NCBI GenBank assembly: GCA_036245805.1
Contig: BTRK01000006.1
Coordinates: 21,422,365 to 21,486,364 of the forward strand
Source: Pristionchus mayeri
Taxonomy: Eukaryota > Nematoda > Chromadorea > Rhabditida > Neodiplogasteridae
Direction: 5' to 3'
DNA length: 64,000 bases
Shown in pieces: positions 12,851 through 24,200 of this stretch. The stretch's first letter is position 1. Each line of letters opens with the position of its first letter. The position numbers and the translations under genes are program-made. Under the pieces are notes generated by a model, which ran no database searches, was not told the DNA's origin, and saw nothing but the letters and a program-made list of their open reading frames with translations.

Positions 12851-13222
12851 ATGCCGCCCAAGCCGTCCGCCAAGGGAGCCAAGAAGGCCGCCAAGTCCAA
12901 GAAGGCCGTCCGTACTGGAGACAAGAAGAGAAGAAAGTCGAGAAAGGAGTCGTACTCGGTGTACATCTACCGTGTGCTCAAGCAGGTCCACCCTGACACT
13001 GGAGTTTCCTCCAAGGCAATGTCGATCATGAACTCGTTCGTGAACGACGTCTTCGAGAGAATCGCCGGTGAGGCCTCCCGTCTCGCTCACTACAACAAGC
13101 GATCGACCATCTCCTCTCGCGAAATCCAGACCGCCGTCCGTCTGATCCTTCCTGGAGAGCTTGCCAAGCACGCCGTCTCTGAGGGCACCAAGGCCGTCAC
13201 CAAGTACACTTCCTCCAAGTAA
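12851..13222 (+). CDS. Histone H2B
   Basis: 123 residues from the ATG at 12851; the frame is open further upstream, but [18 protein letters not shown] is the family start and the upstream ATG lies before the promoter box. Lysine-rich tail, then the H2B fold: [91 protein letters not shown]. The C-terminal lysine used for ubiquitination (AVTKYTSS) is present. One exon, strongly codon-biased. Confidence 0.97.
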   Translation: MPPKPSAKGAKKAAKSKKAVRTGDKKRRKSRKESYSVYIYRVLKQVHPDTGVSSKAMSIMNSFVNDVFERIAGEASRLAHYNKRSTISSREIQTAVRLILPGELAKHAVSEGTKAVTKYTSSK

Positions 13223-13271
13223 ATCTGGAAACAGATGACCTTGCGTCGACAGTGACCACCCTGAACCCAAC

Positions 13272-13314
13272 GGCCCTCTTTAGGGCCACATTCATATTCC
13301 AAACCGAGTTGATC
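13272..13314 (+). terminator. H2B 3'-end signal: stem-loop plus downstream element
   Basis: Identical stem-loop GGCCCTCTTTAGGGCC at 13272-13287, 8-nt spacer, then ATTCCAAACCGAGTTGATC at 13296-13314. Confidence 0.93.
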
Positions 13315-13514
13315 TCATGTCTTCAATCGATAAATTCTCAAGTGTCTCCACAAGCTCTGAATCCAGAATCTTCACTAAACAATTTGGATAGGTATTTCCT
13401 TCTGCGACATTTCGATGGTCCAGATACATCCAAAACCAAAGAGGAGGAAAATATTTCATGATCATAGAGTCTACAGTAAGAGACTAGATGGTGAGAGCAT
13501 AAAAGAGACGCCAG

Positions 13515-13574
13515 TTTGGCGCGCAAATGGAGGCGGAGCGTGTTCTCGGATGAGTCTCCGTGGGTATACTTAAG
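13515..13574 (+). promoter_or_regulatory. Histone H2A promoter: E2F-like site, GGCGGAG element, ATACTTAAG box
   Basis: TTTGGCGC at 13515-13522, nine-base gap, GGCGGAGCGTGTTCTCG from 13532, and ATACTTAAG at 13566-13574, as in H2B. Confidence 0.72.
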
Positions 13575-13627
13575 AGGAGATAGTGGGGTCTTTCTCCATT
13601 CGTGCAAACGAGCAACCAATAGTCATC

Positions 13628-14011
13628 ATGTCTGGACGTGGAAAGGGAGGAAAGGCGAAGAGCGGAGGAAAGGCCAAGTCTCGTTCTTCTCGTGCTGGTC
13701 TGCAGTTCCCCGTGGGACGTCTCCACCGCATGCTGCGCAAGGGCAACTACGCCCAGCGTGTCGGAGCCGGAGCCCCGGTGTACCTCGCTGCCGTCCTCGA
13801 GTACCTCGCTGCTGAGGTTCTTGAGCTCGCTGGCAACGCTGCCCGTGACAACAAGAAGACGAGAATCAACCCTCGCCATCTCCAGCTCGCCGTCAGAAAC
13901 GACGAGGAGCTGAACAAGCTCATGGCTGGTGTCACCATCGCCCAAGGAGGAGTTCTCCCCAACATCAACTCCGTGCTTCTTCCCAAGAAGACCGCCGGAG
14001 ACAAGGAGTAA
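13628..14011 (+). CDS. Histone H2A
   Basis: 127 residues from the ATG at 13628 ([30 protein letters not shown]); an in-frame ATG 45 nt upstream lies in the 5' leader and would add a non-histone tail. The acidic patch residues ([24 protein letters not shown]) are present, and the tail ends [11 protein letters not shown]. There is no C-terminal SQ-E/D-phi motif, so it is not H2A.X, and it lacks H2A.Z-specific residues. One exon. Confidence 0.97.
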   Translation: MSGRGKGGKAKSGGKAKSRSSRAGLQFPVGRLHRMLRKGNYAQRVGAGAPVYLAAVLEYLAAEVLELAGNAARDNKKTRINPRHLQLAVRNDEELNKLMAGVTIAQGGVLPNINSVLLPKKTAGDKE

Positions 14012-14051
14012 ACCTTCCATGGCTGCTCAACACGGCTAATCTGATCCCAAC

Positions 14052-14094
14052 GGCCCTCTTTAGGGCCACATACACATTCCAAACCGAGTTGATC
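14052..14094 (+). terminator. H2A 3'-end signal: stem-loop plus downstream element
   Basis: Stem-loop at 14052-14067, 8-nt spacer, then ATTCCAAACCGAGTTGATC at 14076-14094. Confidence 0.93.
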
Positions 14095-14265
14095 TCTTCT
14101 TTCATACTATTCATCTCAATCTGCGTCTTAGCATTGAAAAGTCAAAAATATTTCAGATAGTGAGTTTGTTGAGATAGTGAGACAGTTATCCCCAGTGTTA
14201 GAACAATGGAAGTGTCCTCATCATAATTTTCAGCTAAAATCAAAGACCAGGCTAGGATAGATTGA

Positions 14266-14709
<444 letters not shown>

Positions 14710-14753
14710 GTCCCCGATGAATGCTCACATGAGTGCAAACCCCAGAACCCAAC

Positions 14754-14796
14754 GGCCCTCTTTAGGGCCACATTCACATTCCAAATCAAGTTGATT
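14754..14796 (+). terminator. H4 3'-end signal: stem-loop plus downstream element
   Basis: Stem-loop at 14754-14769, 8-nt spacer, then ATTCCAAATCAAGTTGATT at 14778-14796, the most diverged of the four copies. Confidence 0.92.
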
Positions 14797-14799
14797 GAT

Positions 14800-15825
14800 C
14801 AATTCTCATTCGTCTCAGCAAGTGTATCAAAGTGTTCGTGAACAGAGATGCGTGAATGGACGAGTGTATAGATCTGCAATGAGGAAAGATGAGAGTGCAT
14901 CTGGAAAATTTTGTGTGATCATTCCAAAAAGCGAGTGTAAACAGTGATCCATAGTTGTGATAATGCTATCAATAGAAGGTGCTATTCTCGGAAAACTAAA
15001 ATTGTCTAGATTTTTTGAAAATTCAGTAGAATATAGTTAGTACGGCAATGTTTTTATTAATGCAAACTAAAATTCACATCAGCTGGTTTCCCATTGTCAG
15101 CTGGTCATGTCGATGACAGGATAGGCAGTCATTGCTGCTCCAGTTGGAGGAGTGGAGAAGACTGACAACGAGGACTATTCAATTAATTAAATAATGAGGG
15201 TTTTGTCCTGTGGCCACGCACACTTCGCACTGCAGACAATAGATACAAAAGATTCGAATTTGGAGTCATAGACAATAGAGGACGCCGTGCGAGGGAGCAA
15301 TCGATAGAATCGCCTCGTTTTAAGCACTATTTTGTCGTTGAATAAAATATTCAATATTTTTGCTTAATCTTCTGGCCATTCCATAGTAGGTGCAGCGCCA
15401 TATTCCTTTGTATGGACATGCAAGTTATTAAAAATTATTTATTAAATATCACAGTGTTTCCGTGCATACAAACTCAATGGTATACAGCAGACTAAATAGC
15501 GAACGAAATTACGGGCGTTGGTTTACTATACCTGTAGTATTCACAATCAGGGATACGGTAGTCGGAAGGAGGGTCAGAGAGGGACAACAAGCATAACAAA
15601 GGGCATCAATCACTATTCTAGATGCGCATCGGAAAATGGATAACTGGTTTTCAGCAGGGAAATCGAAGGGTACTAGTGACAGAATGGCGAGAAAGGAGAA
15701 AATCGGGCTAAAACGGTCCTAGAATTACATGTACATACAATCGGGATAGAAAAGAAGAACAGTTGATGGACAAGTGAGACCTACTATGAGAAGGAGGGGA
15801 CGAGGTCCTACGGGTCTCCTTTAGA
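14800..15825. other. Intergenic, AT-rich, no gene seen
   Basis: Between the H4 3' end and the last exon of the MOB2-like gene. No coding motif, RNA gene or clear repeat was recognised. Confidence 0.4.
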
Positions 15826-15830
15826 ACTCC

Positions 15831-18800
15831 GGTGTGGGTACCGTACCCTCGAGAACCGGCGGCCGCACCACGAAGACAACCGCATCGATCCGCTTCTGCA
15901 GTTTGCATATTAGCATCAAATATTGGGTGATCATGCACAGGCAGCCAAATATTTCAGGGTGATAGCTAGTTTGGACTACTACTTCGACACTTTTCCCAAT
16001 AACACACGTCTTCTGAGAGATGGCAGGTGGCGTTTGACAAAATGTTCAGTGCTCGGATCTCTTTGAGATTTTCGTGGTAGGTGTCCCTAACGTCCTGGAT
16101 TTTTTGTACATACGGATTCCGTGATTTGAAATTTCGAAATTTCGAAAATTCATAAAATGCTTCAAAATTGAGCTAGAGTTTCGCCCAAAAAACCAAAATG
16201 ACCGCCTTGTTACGTAGAGCAAATTTTATGTTGACATTTTTAGTGTAGCCAAAAGTGGAAGTTTCGAAAAGTGTAACAAATCATTTTTTCGACATCATTT
16301 TTTCTCATTTTTTGGCCGTCGTGAAAAAATAAGTTCCCTTGCATCATGAGATTTTATCAGAATCGTAATCTGCTACCTTTTCTACAACAGGAAAAAAAAT
16401 TTAACGAAAATCGAAGATATAGTATTCATCGATTTTTGGCCTCAAACATGGCTAACCTCGTGTTTTCAAGCAAAATCGAAAATTTCATGATGTCATATGA
16501 AATCTGAGAAATTTTGTGAAAAAATGCGAATTTGTGAAGTATTGAAATCTTCGTTTTTTTTCAATGGAAATCGGTATAAATAGACCAGTAAACATTGAAA
16601 ACGGAAAGAAAAGATATCCATTACTTAAATATGACATCATGAAATTTTTGATTTTGCTTGAAAACACGAGGTTCGCCATGTTTGAGGCCAAAAATCGATG
16701 AATACTATATCTTCGATTTTCGTGAAAATTGTTTTCCTGGGGTAGATAAGGTAGCAGATTACGATTCTGATAAAATCTCAGGATGCAAGGGAACTTCTTT
16801 TTTCACGACGGCCAAAAAATGAGAAAAAATGATGTCGAAAAAAATATTTGTTGCACTTTTCGAAACTTCCACTTTTGGCTACACTAAAAATGTCAACATA
16901 AAAGTTGCTCTACGTAATAAGGCGGTCATTTTGGTTTTTTGGGCGAAACTCTAGCTCAATTTTGAAGCATTTTATGAATTTTCGAAATTTCGAAATTTCA
17001 AGAGCCGGCTTTTAGGCAGTTTTGAGAAATCACGGAATCCGTATGTACAAAAAAATCCAGGACGTTAGGGACACCTACCACGAAAATCTCAAAGAGATCC
17101 GAGCACTTTGAACATTTTGTCAAAGGGGGTCTCGATTTCATGTAATCTCTCAGAAGACGAGTGATAATATGATGAGCGTGAAATGAGATTACATGCATTT
17201 GTCCCACTAGGATTAGAACTAGTTCCCGACAATAGGTTATGTATGTGATTAGACCAGCGTTGATATAGAAACTTACGCGATGACCTACAGTACCCTCGTC
17301 CCTAATTTCCTACAGTATCCCCTTCCTCACCTGCTCCACTGCATCGAGTAGGCTGAACTCCTGCGAGAATCGCGCCAGATGCTCGAAGACAAGGGCAGCC
17401 TGCAGAGAAGGAGATGAATGATAGATTGAAGTGAGACGAATGAACACTTTGAAGGAAGTGCGTTCGTCCGATTAGGATTTATTAATCGTATGATACCACA
17501 ATTTCAATGAAATAAAGTTGTTTCTGTCATAGATGGACACACGCATCGGACAATATGCAGCATTTAGATTTCTCACCCCCCCCCCCCCTATCTCTTATCT
17601 CTCCCCCCCCCCATACCTGTGGCACGAGATTGAGTGATTCGATGTGTTTCCAGTGTCGTTCGTAGAGATGCCCGATGCACTGCCAGAGCAGACGAGTCAA
17701 CGAAGCCACCGACTGAGGGAACTGCATCGGGAACGGCTGACCGTGCTGAAGAGAATACTATTAGAATATTAATAGCCGGAATGTAATCTTTTGATTTAAT
17801 TGACGGAATTTAGGTACACCAGGTTAAACCAAAGATGAATAGTGGCCTACTTCGTAATCTCTTCTAGAGCTCTAATAATTATCATTGTAACACTTATTAC
17901 AGTTCATGAATGCACAGTTCCTACTGTTGCCTATGATACTATGCACATTGCTGCATCTGTCACTCATCCCTCTCATCTCCGAACCTTGGTGGGGAAGAGG
18001 ACGGCATCGTCGCACTTCTGCTCGCACTGGGAGAGGGCCGAGTCCATGTACTGGGCTGCCGAGTACGCGTGCTTCTTCCCCTTCTCATCCACCCACGACA
18101 ACTTGGATACACCTGTAGGGGAACGGGTGAGGGAATGGATGGCAATGGGAGGTAGGTGATTTATGCGGAATGCTTTCTTCTAAGTCCACATCTATATATT
18201 ACTGCGAGTTAATAGTTATTAATGGTAGTTAATAACCGAATCACTGCTGGGGCTTCATATACAATTTTGGGATATCTAAAAATCAAAAAAATATTTGTTA
18301 GAACTAGAAATCGTTAATTTTGCTATTTTCACATGACTATAGCAGGTTTGTAAATACCTGAGTAGCTCATGGTGGGACACGTGGCCACTGTACACATCTC
18401 CGATACGCTGCCTCTGCAAAAATGAAAATATATTTGAATCGCAAATTTCAGCCCTTTCTCCGTGTTCAATTAAAAGTGAATCACTCGTTATCACTATGTT
18501 AAAAAAATGAATGTACATATTGCAAGGTCAAATCATAAAAAAGGGTTTCTCAGATTAGGTTCCCACATCATTGAACGGACAATGATCCGCCCACTCTCTT
18601 TTTTTTGAATACGATCTCATACCTTTGCCATGATCAGGCACGCGCACAATTTAATTTCAAGGGTGTTAGGTAGCTTTAAATCCGATACCATCAATATCTC
18701 ACTCCTCCTTCTCTCTCTCACCTGAGTGCATTGACGTGTTCGAAGAGGGCGATCACGTGCGATGCCATCCACTCATTCTGATCCACTCCATCTGGTAATC

Positions 18801-19761
18801 GGACGATCCTAAAAATATTTCCATGTTTATTAATTTTTTCATCACTTTTTTCAAATTTCATTACATGACAAGTTCACGTTGCGTTGCTAACCAACATTTA
18901 AGTTGAAATTATTGCACAAATTTCAATTCACTTCTCACTATTTTTAATGTTTTTCTGTAAAGTGGATGACTACGCACAGTGACCGTAATGCGTTCTAGAA
19001 TTACTCCAAAGCAACCCCGAGTCATCAGCTCATCTAGTATTTATGCGAGTGTCCTTGCCAGTCTCAACACACTCTTAGTGCCCAGTAATACTATCTACAA
19101 AGCAAGCCGTCAACGGACTCCGAATTTTCATCTAAAGAAGGTGGATTCATCTGAGCATCCCTACCTCTCTCCACATAAACAACAAGACTGGAATTAGGAG
19201 GGAATAGGAAATGAATAGTTTTCTGTAGTAGAGACCTTCTTATCACTGAAGGGTTTTAGTAGGCCATTACTTTACACCCTTCTATGGTGCATACATAAAC
19301 TGGGCGTACCTCATGACTGCATCGTGGTCGAGTGTCTCGCAGACTCCTCTGGCAGGTGGCGATGTCTCCCTGCTGCCCGCCCCATCTCCAGCACCCTCCG
19401 AACCCCCAGCTCCTCAAGAAGAACAACCATTAGACTGACGAAAATTTAAAAAAAAGATTCCAGATTAATAGAAAATCGTTCAAATCTATCAAATTTCCAT
19501 TTAGTTATCAACGACTTGGTCAAATGGAGCAACACAAATCTCTCAAAAAACATTCCTCAATTTGATTTCCTGTTTCACTAGTACTTAACAACCTCGCCAT
19601 CACAATAATAATGAAGAACCAAATCTAGAGGCAATAATCATGTCAAATCCATCAAAAACATCAAACCAACAGGCTGAACCATCAACTTACTGACCCTTGG
19701 GGGAGTTTGCCTTGCTATTGCGTCCCTCCACGCTGTTGACGGCGTCCGAGGGACCGCGCAG
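15831..19761 (-). CDS. MOB2-like kinase activator (5' exon not found)
   Basis: MOB proteins bind and activate NDR/LATS kinases. Exons with matching phases: 19761-19695 (Ser/Gly-rich leader), 19412-19310, 18808-18722 (IVRLPDGVDQNEWMASHVIALFEHVNAL), 18413-18358 (GSVSEMCTVATCPTMSYS, with the two zinc cysteines), 18112-17985 (VSKLSWVDEKGKKHAYSAAQYM...VLFPTK), 17745-17617 (HGQPFPMQFPQSV...LYERHWKHIESLNLVPQ, with the zinc histidines), 17399-17331 (AALVFEHLARFSQEFSLLDAVEQ). These follow the MOB2 order closely (RLPxxxDxNEWLAS, LSWxDExGKK, FPTK). A phase-compatible last exon at 15895-15831 (KRIDAVVFVVRPPVL...) is inferred; it would put the 1.16 kb palindrome in an intron. The start codon lies upstream of 19761 and was not identified. 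Confidence 0.8.
16004..17166. repeat. 1.16 kb near-perfect palindrome (foldback element)
   Basis: The left arm from about 16004 (ACGTCTTCTGAGAGAT) matches the reverse complement of the right arm ending about 17166 over more than 500 bp each, with a short centre near 16565 (between TCATGATGTCATAT and ATATGACATCATGA). Examples of paired blocks: ACATACGGATTCCGTGAT and its complement, and TTCAAGCAAAATCGAAAA and its near complement. The right arm has a small insertion near 17000. No transposase frame is present. It looks like a non-autonomous foldback/MITE-type element; transcribed, it would form a long hairpin. Confidence 0.9.
17576..17612. repeat. C-rich simple repeat in MOB2-like intron
   Basis: Two runs of about ten or more C separated by TATCTCTTATCT, just downstream of an exon donor. 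Likely unstable in length. Confidence 0.8.
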
Positions 19762-19769
19762 CTGAGAAG

Positions 19770-21240
19770 AGTCCGTGATTACCACCACTAGTCAGAAAGG
19801 TGAAGAAATAACGCGCAGAGTGCAATGTACTTGCTATGCCTCGCTCCCACTCTGGGGAGCTAATCAATAATAGCAGAAAAAAGAGGGATCAATCGAATCC
19901 CGTCTAGCATTCATAAGACCGCCCAATTCAAAAACGTGTGAAAACAAGAAAAAAAGAAGAACATGCGCCAGAGGGTCGAGTGGTGAGTAGGGGGAGGAAA
20001 GTCGATAGCGAGCGGGCAACGGAGGCAAGAGAAGGGAGTGCGAGCCATTTGAGAATGGAGGGAGAGGGAGGATGGGAGGATATTCGCCCCCTCGATTAGG
20101 GAGAGAAGACTCTCCAGATGTTCAATCACATCGGATAGAATGGATCGTAAATCAACCCTCGCTTGTCTTTTGCATCCCATCTCTACTCAATTAGACGCTG
20201 CTTTTGCATCCTCCTTCACACTTCGTCCACGTATGCAAATAGGTCAAACTTCCGACTCACCCAGTTGACTAGCCTGTCGACCAAGCTGCGCACGTACCTC
20301 GCGAAGCGGTCCAGCTTGCCGGACGGTGGAAATTGTTACGGTCCGGCACGCCCGACCGGCAATTAGCCCTGAGAAGTGAGAACTGACTTATTTGGTTCGT
20401 GCAAAAAGTACAAAAAGTAATACAAAATTATCTCTATAGGATATACGATTAGGAAACGTGTAACCTTGCGCATTGTGGAGCTGCGGACACTCGAGTAATA
20501 GATATATTTATTAATCAAAATATGTCTGTATTCTCTCGGATATCTCTATCTTTACACGAAACAACGGGCATGGCTTTGAGAGCACGATATACAGAGCTAA
20601 AACAAATGAGGTCCGAAGTTCGGAGATTTTGACCTACAGGGAGGCATTGAAGGGTAGATCAAGGCTAACTGGCACAATATACAACACGCGTCAATGGAGG
20701 CTACAAGAAATAATATTCATAAATCAATGGCCAGAAATACTTTTAAAAATACTCATGATCAATGGGAGGCGAACTGCGTCCACTAAAGGAACGAGTGGGG
20801 GAAGGAAAGGGTGGAGTAAGGCAAAATAGAAGGGAGAAAACAGAGAAATGAGAGGTACAAAACTACTCAACTTGATGCAATCTCGAGAATGGGAAAATGT
20901 AATGCAATCTGAATCGACGAGAGAACTGAGCAATAAATTTCTTACAATCTCTCACAAACAATGCAAGGTAGGGGCAGCTGTAGACCAGACACACTATACG
21001 AAAAGCTATTTCAAGAAAGTAATTTCCAAATTGAGATCTACTCCACTCGACAAAAACGAGTGAACAATTCGAGACGAGAGAAGAGACGAAGGGAAACACA
21101 CAAACAAATAGTGGGTGAGTCAAAAGAAACAAGATGGGAGAGGAGAGGGGCACTCGGATCAAGGAGAGACGAGGGAAGGAGAGGGAAGGGCACACCACCC
21201 GATCACACCACGAAAAGGGAGACCTTTCCCAATGTTTGCT
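19770..21240. other. Intergenic/5' region of MOB2-like gene; GC-rich island at 20260-20365
   Basis: The first exon of the MOB2-like gene should lie here, but I could not identify it. A GC-rich, CpG-containing block at about 20260-20365 (GTCGACCAAGCTGCGC and GGTCCGGCACGCCCGACC) stands out from AT-rich surroundings; it could hold a 5' exon, promoter or a repeat fragment. No conserved protein motif is visible in it. Confidence 0.3.
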
Positions 21241-21250
21241 GCCGATCACA

Positions 21251-24200
21251 CTACGCGTAGTGGATGAGGTACCAGTCGTGAACGTACATCAGAATGCACA
21301 TGGGCTGGCCGAGGATGAGCGAGAGCCAGACGACGATGTTACCTGCGAGGAAGAGAGGAGATTAAAGATCAAAGATCAAGAGGTCAAACTACGTTTACTA
21401 TTTCATCCATATTCGTTGTTGTTTCATAGGAGATCGCACAGATCAAAATATCCAAATCGCTAAATCAAGACTTGCAAATTGCTCACGTTCCGTGAAATCG
21501 TATTCCCCGATCAAAAAATTCTGTCAATTTCAACGCATTTCCGTCACTCACATGAACTGTCGATGGGTAACTAGAAAGAGTATTCTATCTGGAGAGAGCC
21601 CCTTCTTTCTCTCCCTTCTCACCTGCTCTTCCTCCCTTGACGACGTGATCGGTGACGAAGGAAAGCGGGATCTGAGCCATCATTCCGTAGTACGCCCAGA
21701 GACGGAACATGTGCAGAGGCACCGAGACCTGCCAGGGAGAGAGAGAGTCATACTCGTCGTCATCGGGGTGAGAAGGACCAGTAGGTCGTGCACAGGACAA
21801 ACTAATATACTCGATGGTTCATGTTCGAATCATAAATATTAGCATCTAATGAGGAAAAGAATTCACAAAACATTCATAGCCCTTGAATTGTTCTAGAACA
21901 TTCGGTGTTTCTCGATGTCATCATGATGTTCAATTGACAGACAAATGATTCAGTTGACTACATCGATGGTCTCTCACCAGATACTCGTGGAAGAAGGCGG
22001 ATACGAAGAAGACCACCACAATCGCACTCTGCAAAAGGCATTATTAATAATGGAATAGTATCGGAAAAAACGTCCGACGCATCGCCTAACCACCTCTCGA
22101 CTCTCACGAATACGACTGCCTCATCGTTGAATTTTCACGCTAAATTTTTTTCCGCGGTAGCATATTATATCAGCTGCCTGGTGATGGAACGCATCTGTGT
22201 ATATCTCTCTCTTCCCACTCCTTCCTCACTTTCTTCGAGTATCCATTCCTCATCATGGGCATGAAGATGTGACGGAGTGCCCATCGATGCACGGGGATAT
22301 TCCACGTCTTCCAGAAGTACTGAATCGACTCCGCGTTCCAGAAGTCACTGCAAGAAATCAGGATTTGATTCTATCCATGACCCACCTCTATATTTCTTTT
22401 TTAGAGCCCGCAACAGGAAGCGGATTAGTGAGTAATAATTCCATATTATCATGAGCGCAGTCAAGTGGACGAACAACTCATGTTCCCCCCCCCCCCCCCC
22501 CCCCCTATATATAAGAGATCGTTGCAATTTTCCGAACACTCAGAAAGCAAACTACTCGTAAGTCGCGGGAAGAGCGCGGGAATGTGTGGCATTTAGTAGG
22601 GTTATATACTTTCGACCACGGCGCATCTTTTTTATGTTGAGGCCGAAAAGATTGGATCACGTTTGAAAGATCAAAGATCACTTTGAAAAATCGGCGAAAA
22701 GCTTCCGAGCCCGCGCTTGGGCGAGCGCGTGCAGATAGCGCTTAGGTGCTGGCAGGAAAAATGTTCGCCTTGACGAGACGCGTCGAATGGTCCATTTCAC
22801 TTTTTCTGGAAATCAAAAATAACGAATCTTGGGGCGTGGCGCAGTCGGGAAGATGTTAGACTAGCACGCAATCCCCGAGCCAGCTCGAATCCCGGCCGAG
22901 GCAAACTCTTTTGCCGCATCTTTTGTCGCAAGGGGGAATCACGAGGGATGATGTATGGTAAGCACTCAGGTGAAATTTGGTGAGGATTCGATAAGAATTG
23001 AGTGAGTGGTGGGGACTTATCACATTTTTTTTAGCGTTTTTCATATATTTTAAGGCGTACCGACTTTTATTTTCGTCGAAATGCTTAGCGAGTTCGAGCA
23101 TCGAGCATCTAGACCAGTAGGACCTCTGTAGCTCAAAAATGAAGTGAGTTACTGAATTCCCCCTGAGACACTTTGGATTTGAGGCACCTTAGGGAGGAGA
23201 GAAAAGGAGGAGAAGCATTCTGTCCAGTTATCCGCATGTAACTTTTTTGCGCATGAATTTAGAGCTTCGCGTTCAACAGCAAAGTTGTAGATCTCGTCAA
23301 AATGCACAAGGGTGAAAAATTTTGCTGTGCAACTGATATAACGGGCGACCCTGTAGGACCACTCTGAGCCGACTTATGGGTGTTCAAAGTATACGGTTTC
23401 CCAAAACGTGATTATTGTCCTTTGCGAAATAATTTGACGGCTTTTCAAGTACCCATGCTAAGTAATAAGTGCAAAAAATGCTACTCTTTCGATGGAGCCA
23501 ACGTCATCTCGGTAGATCAACTTTGACCTGAGATACGGGCGTTTCCGTGAGGGCATGTTGGGTGACGAAAAAACACATTTTTGGGGATAGAAGCGTTTGT
23601 TCTAAAAATGATGAGGCGTGCAATATACCATCTTGTAGCTCTCGTCGAGACGATTCGGATTGGGTATTTGATCTTTTAATATATTAAGGTTTAAGCGTGG
23701 CACAGTGGGAAAATTCGCTGCCTGGGGCTCAGGTTCGGATCCCACCGGATGCAAACCTTTTACTGCATTTTTAGCATGCATATAAAGTGTCGGGGAGTTT
23801 TCAGAACGTAAGAACGTAACCTAGCGTGCGCCCAAGTACTGTAACAGCCTAACCCGGCGCGCCTAGAGTGCAAAACACATTTCGCTCAAAATTCGCCAAT
23901 TCTTGGCTAGAACTCCCAGAAAATCGTGTAAATTCATTCCCAACCTAATTCCCCATGGTTTACCCGTAGCGAGCGATAGCTCGGCTAGTCCCTTCTCACG
24001 TAATGAATAGCTGAGCCAAAATATAGGGCTTACCGATAGAACTCTCTATCGGCGAAGCAGAGGATCTCCGCGAGCAGATTGAGTGCCGAGTGGAACATCG
24101 TGTAGAAGAAGATGAGCCTGTGAGAAGGAAAGGATCAATTACAACTATTAGCTCGACCAAGAAAATGGAAAAATTACGACTTTATTTCTTTTTTTTAAAA

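Noticed and set aside
20260..20365. GC-rich block as a structured RNA gene
   Set aside because: No consistent stem set was seen; it may be a promoter or first exon of the MOB2-like gene, but nothing supports an RNA.
22831..23756. Possible tRNA genes at 22.83 and 23.70 kb
   Set aside because: Box A/B-like words are present but I cannot pair an acceptor stem or anticodon arm; better read as SINE cores.
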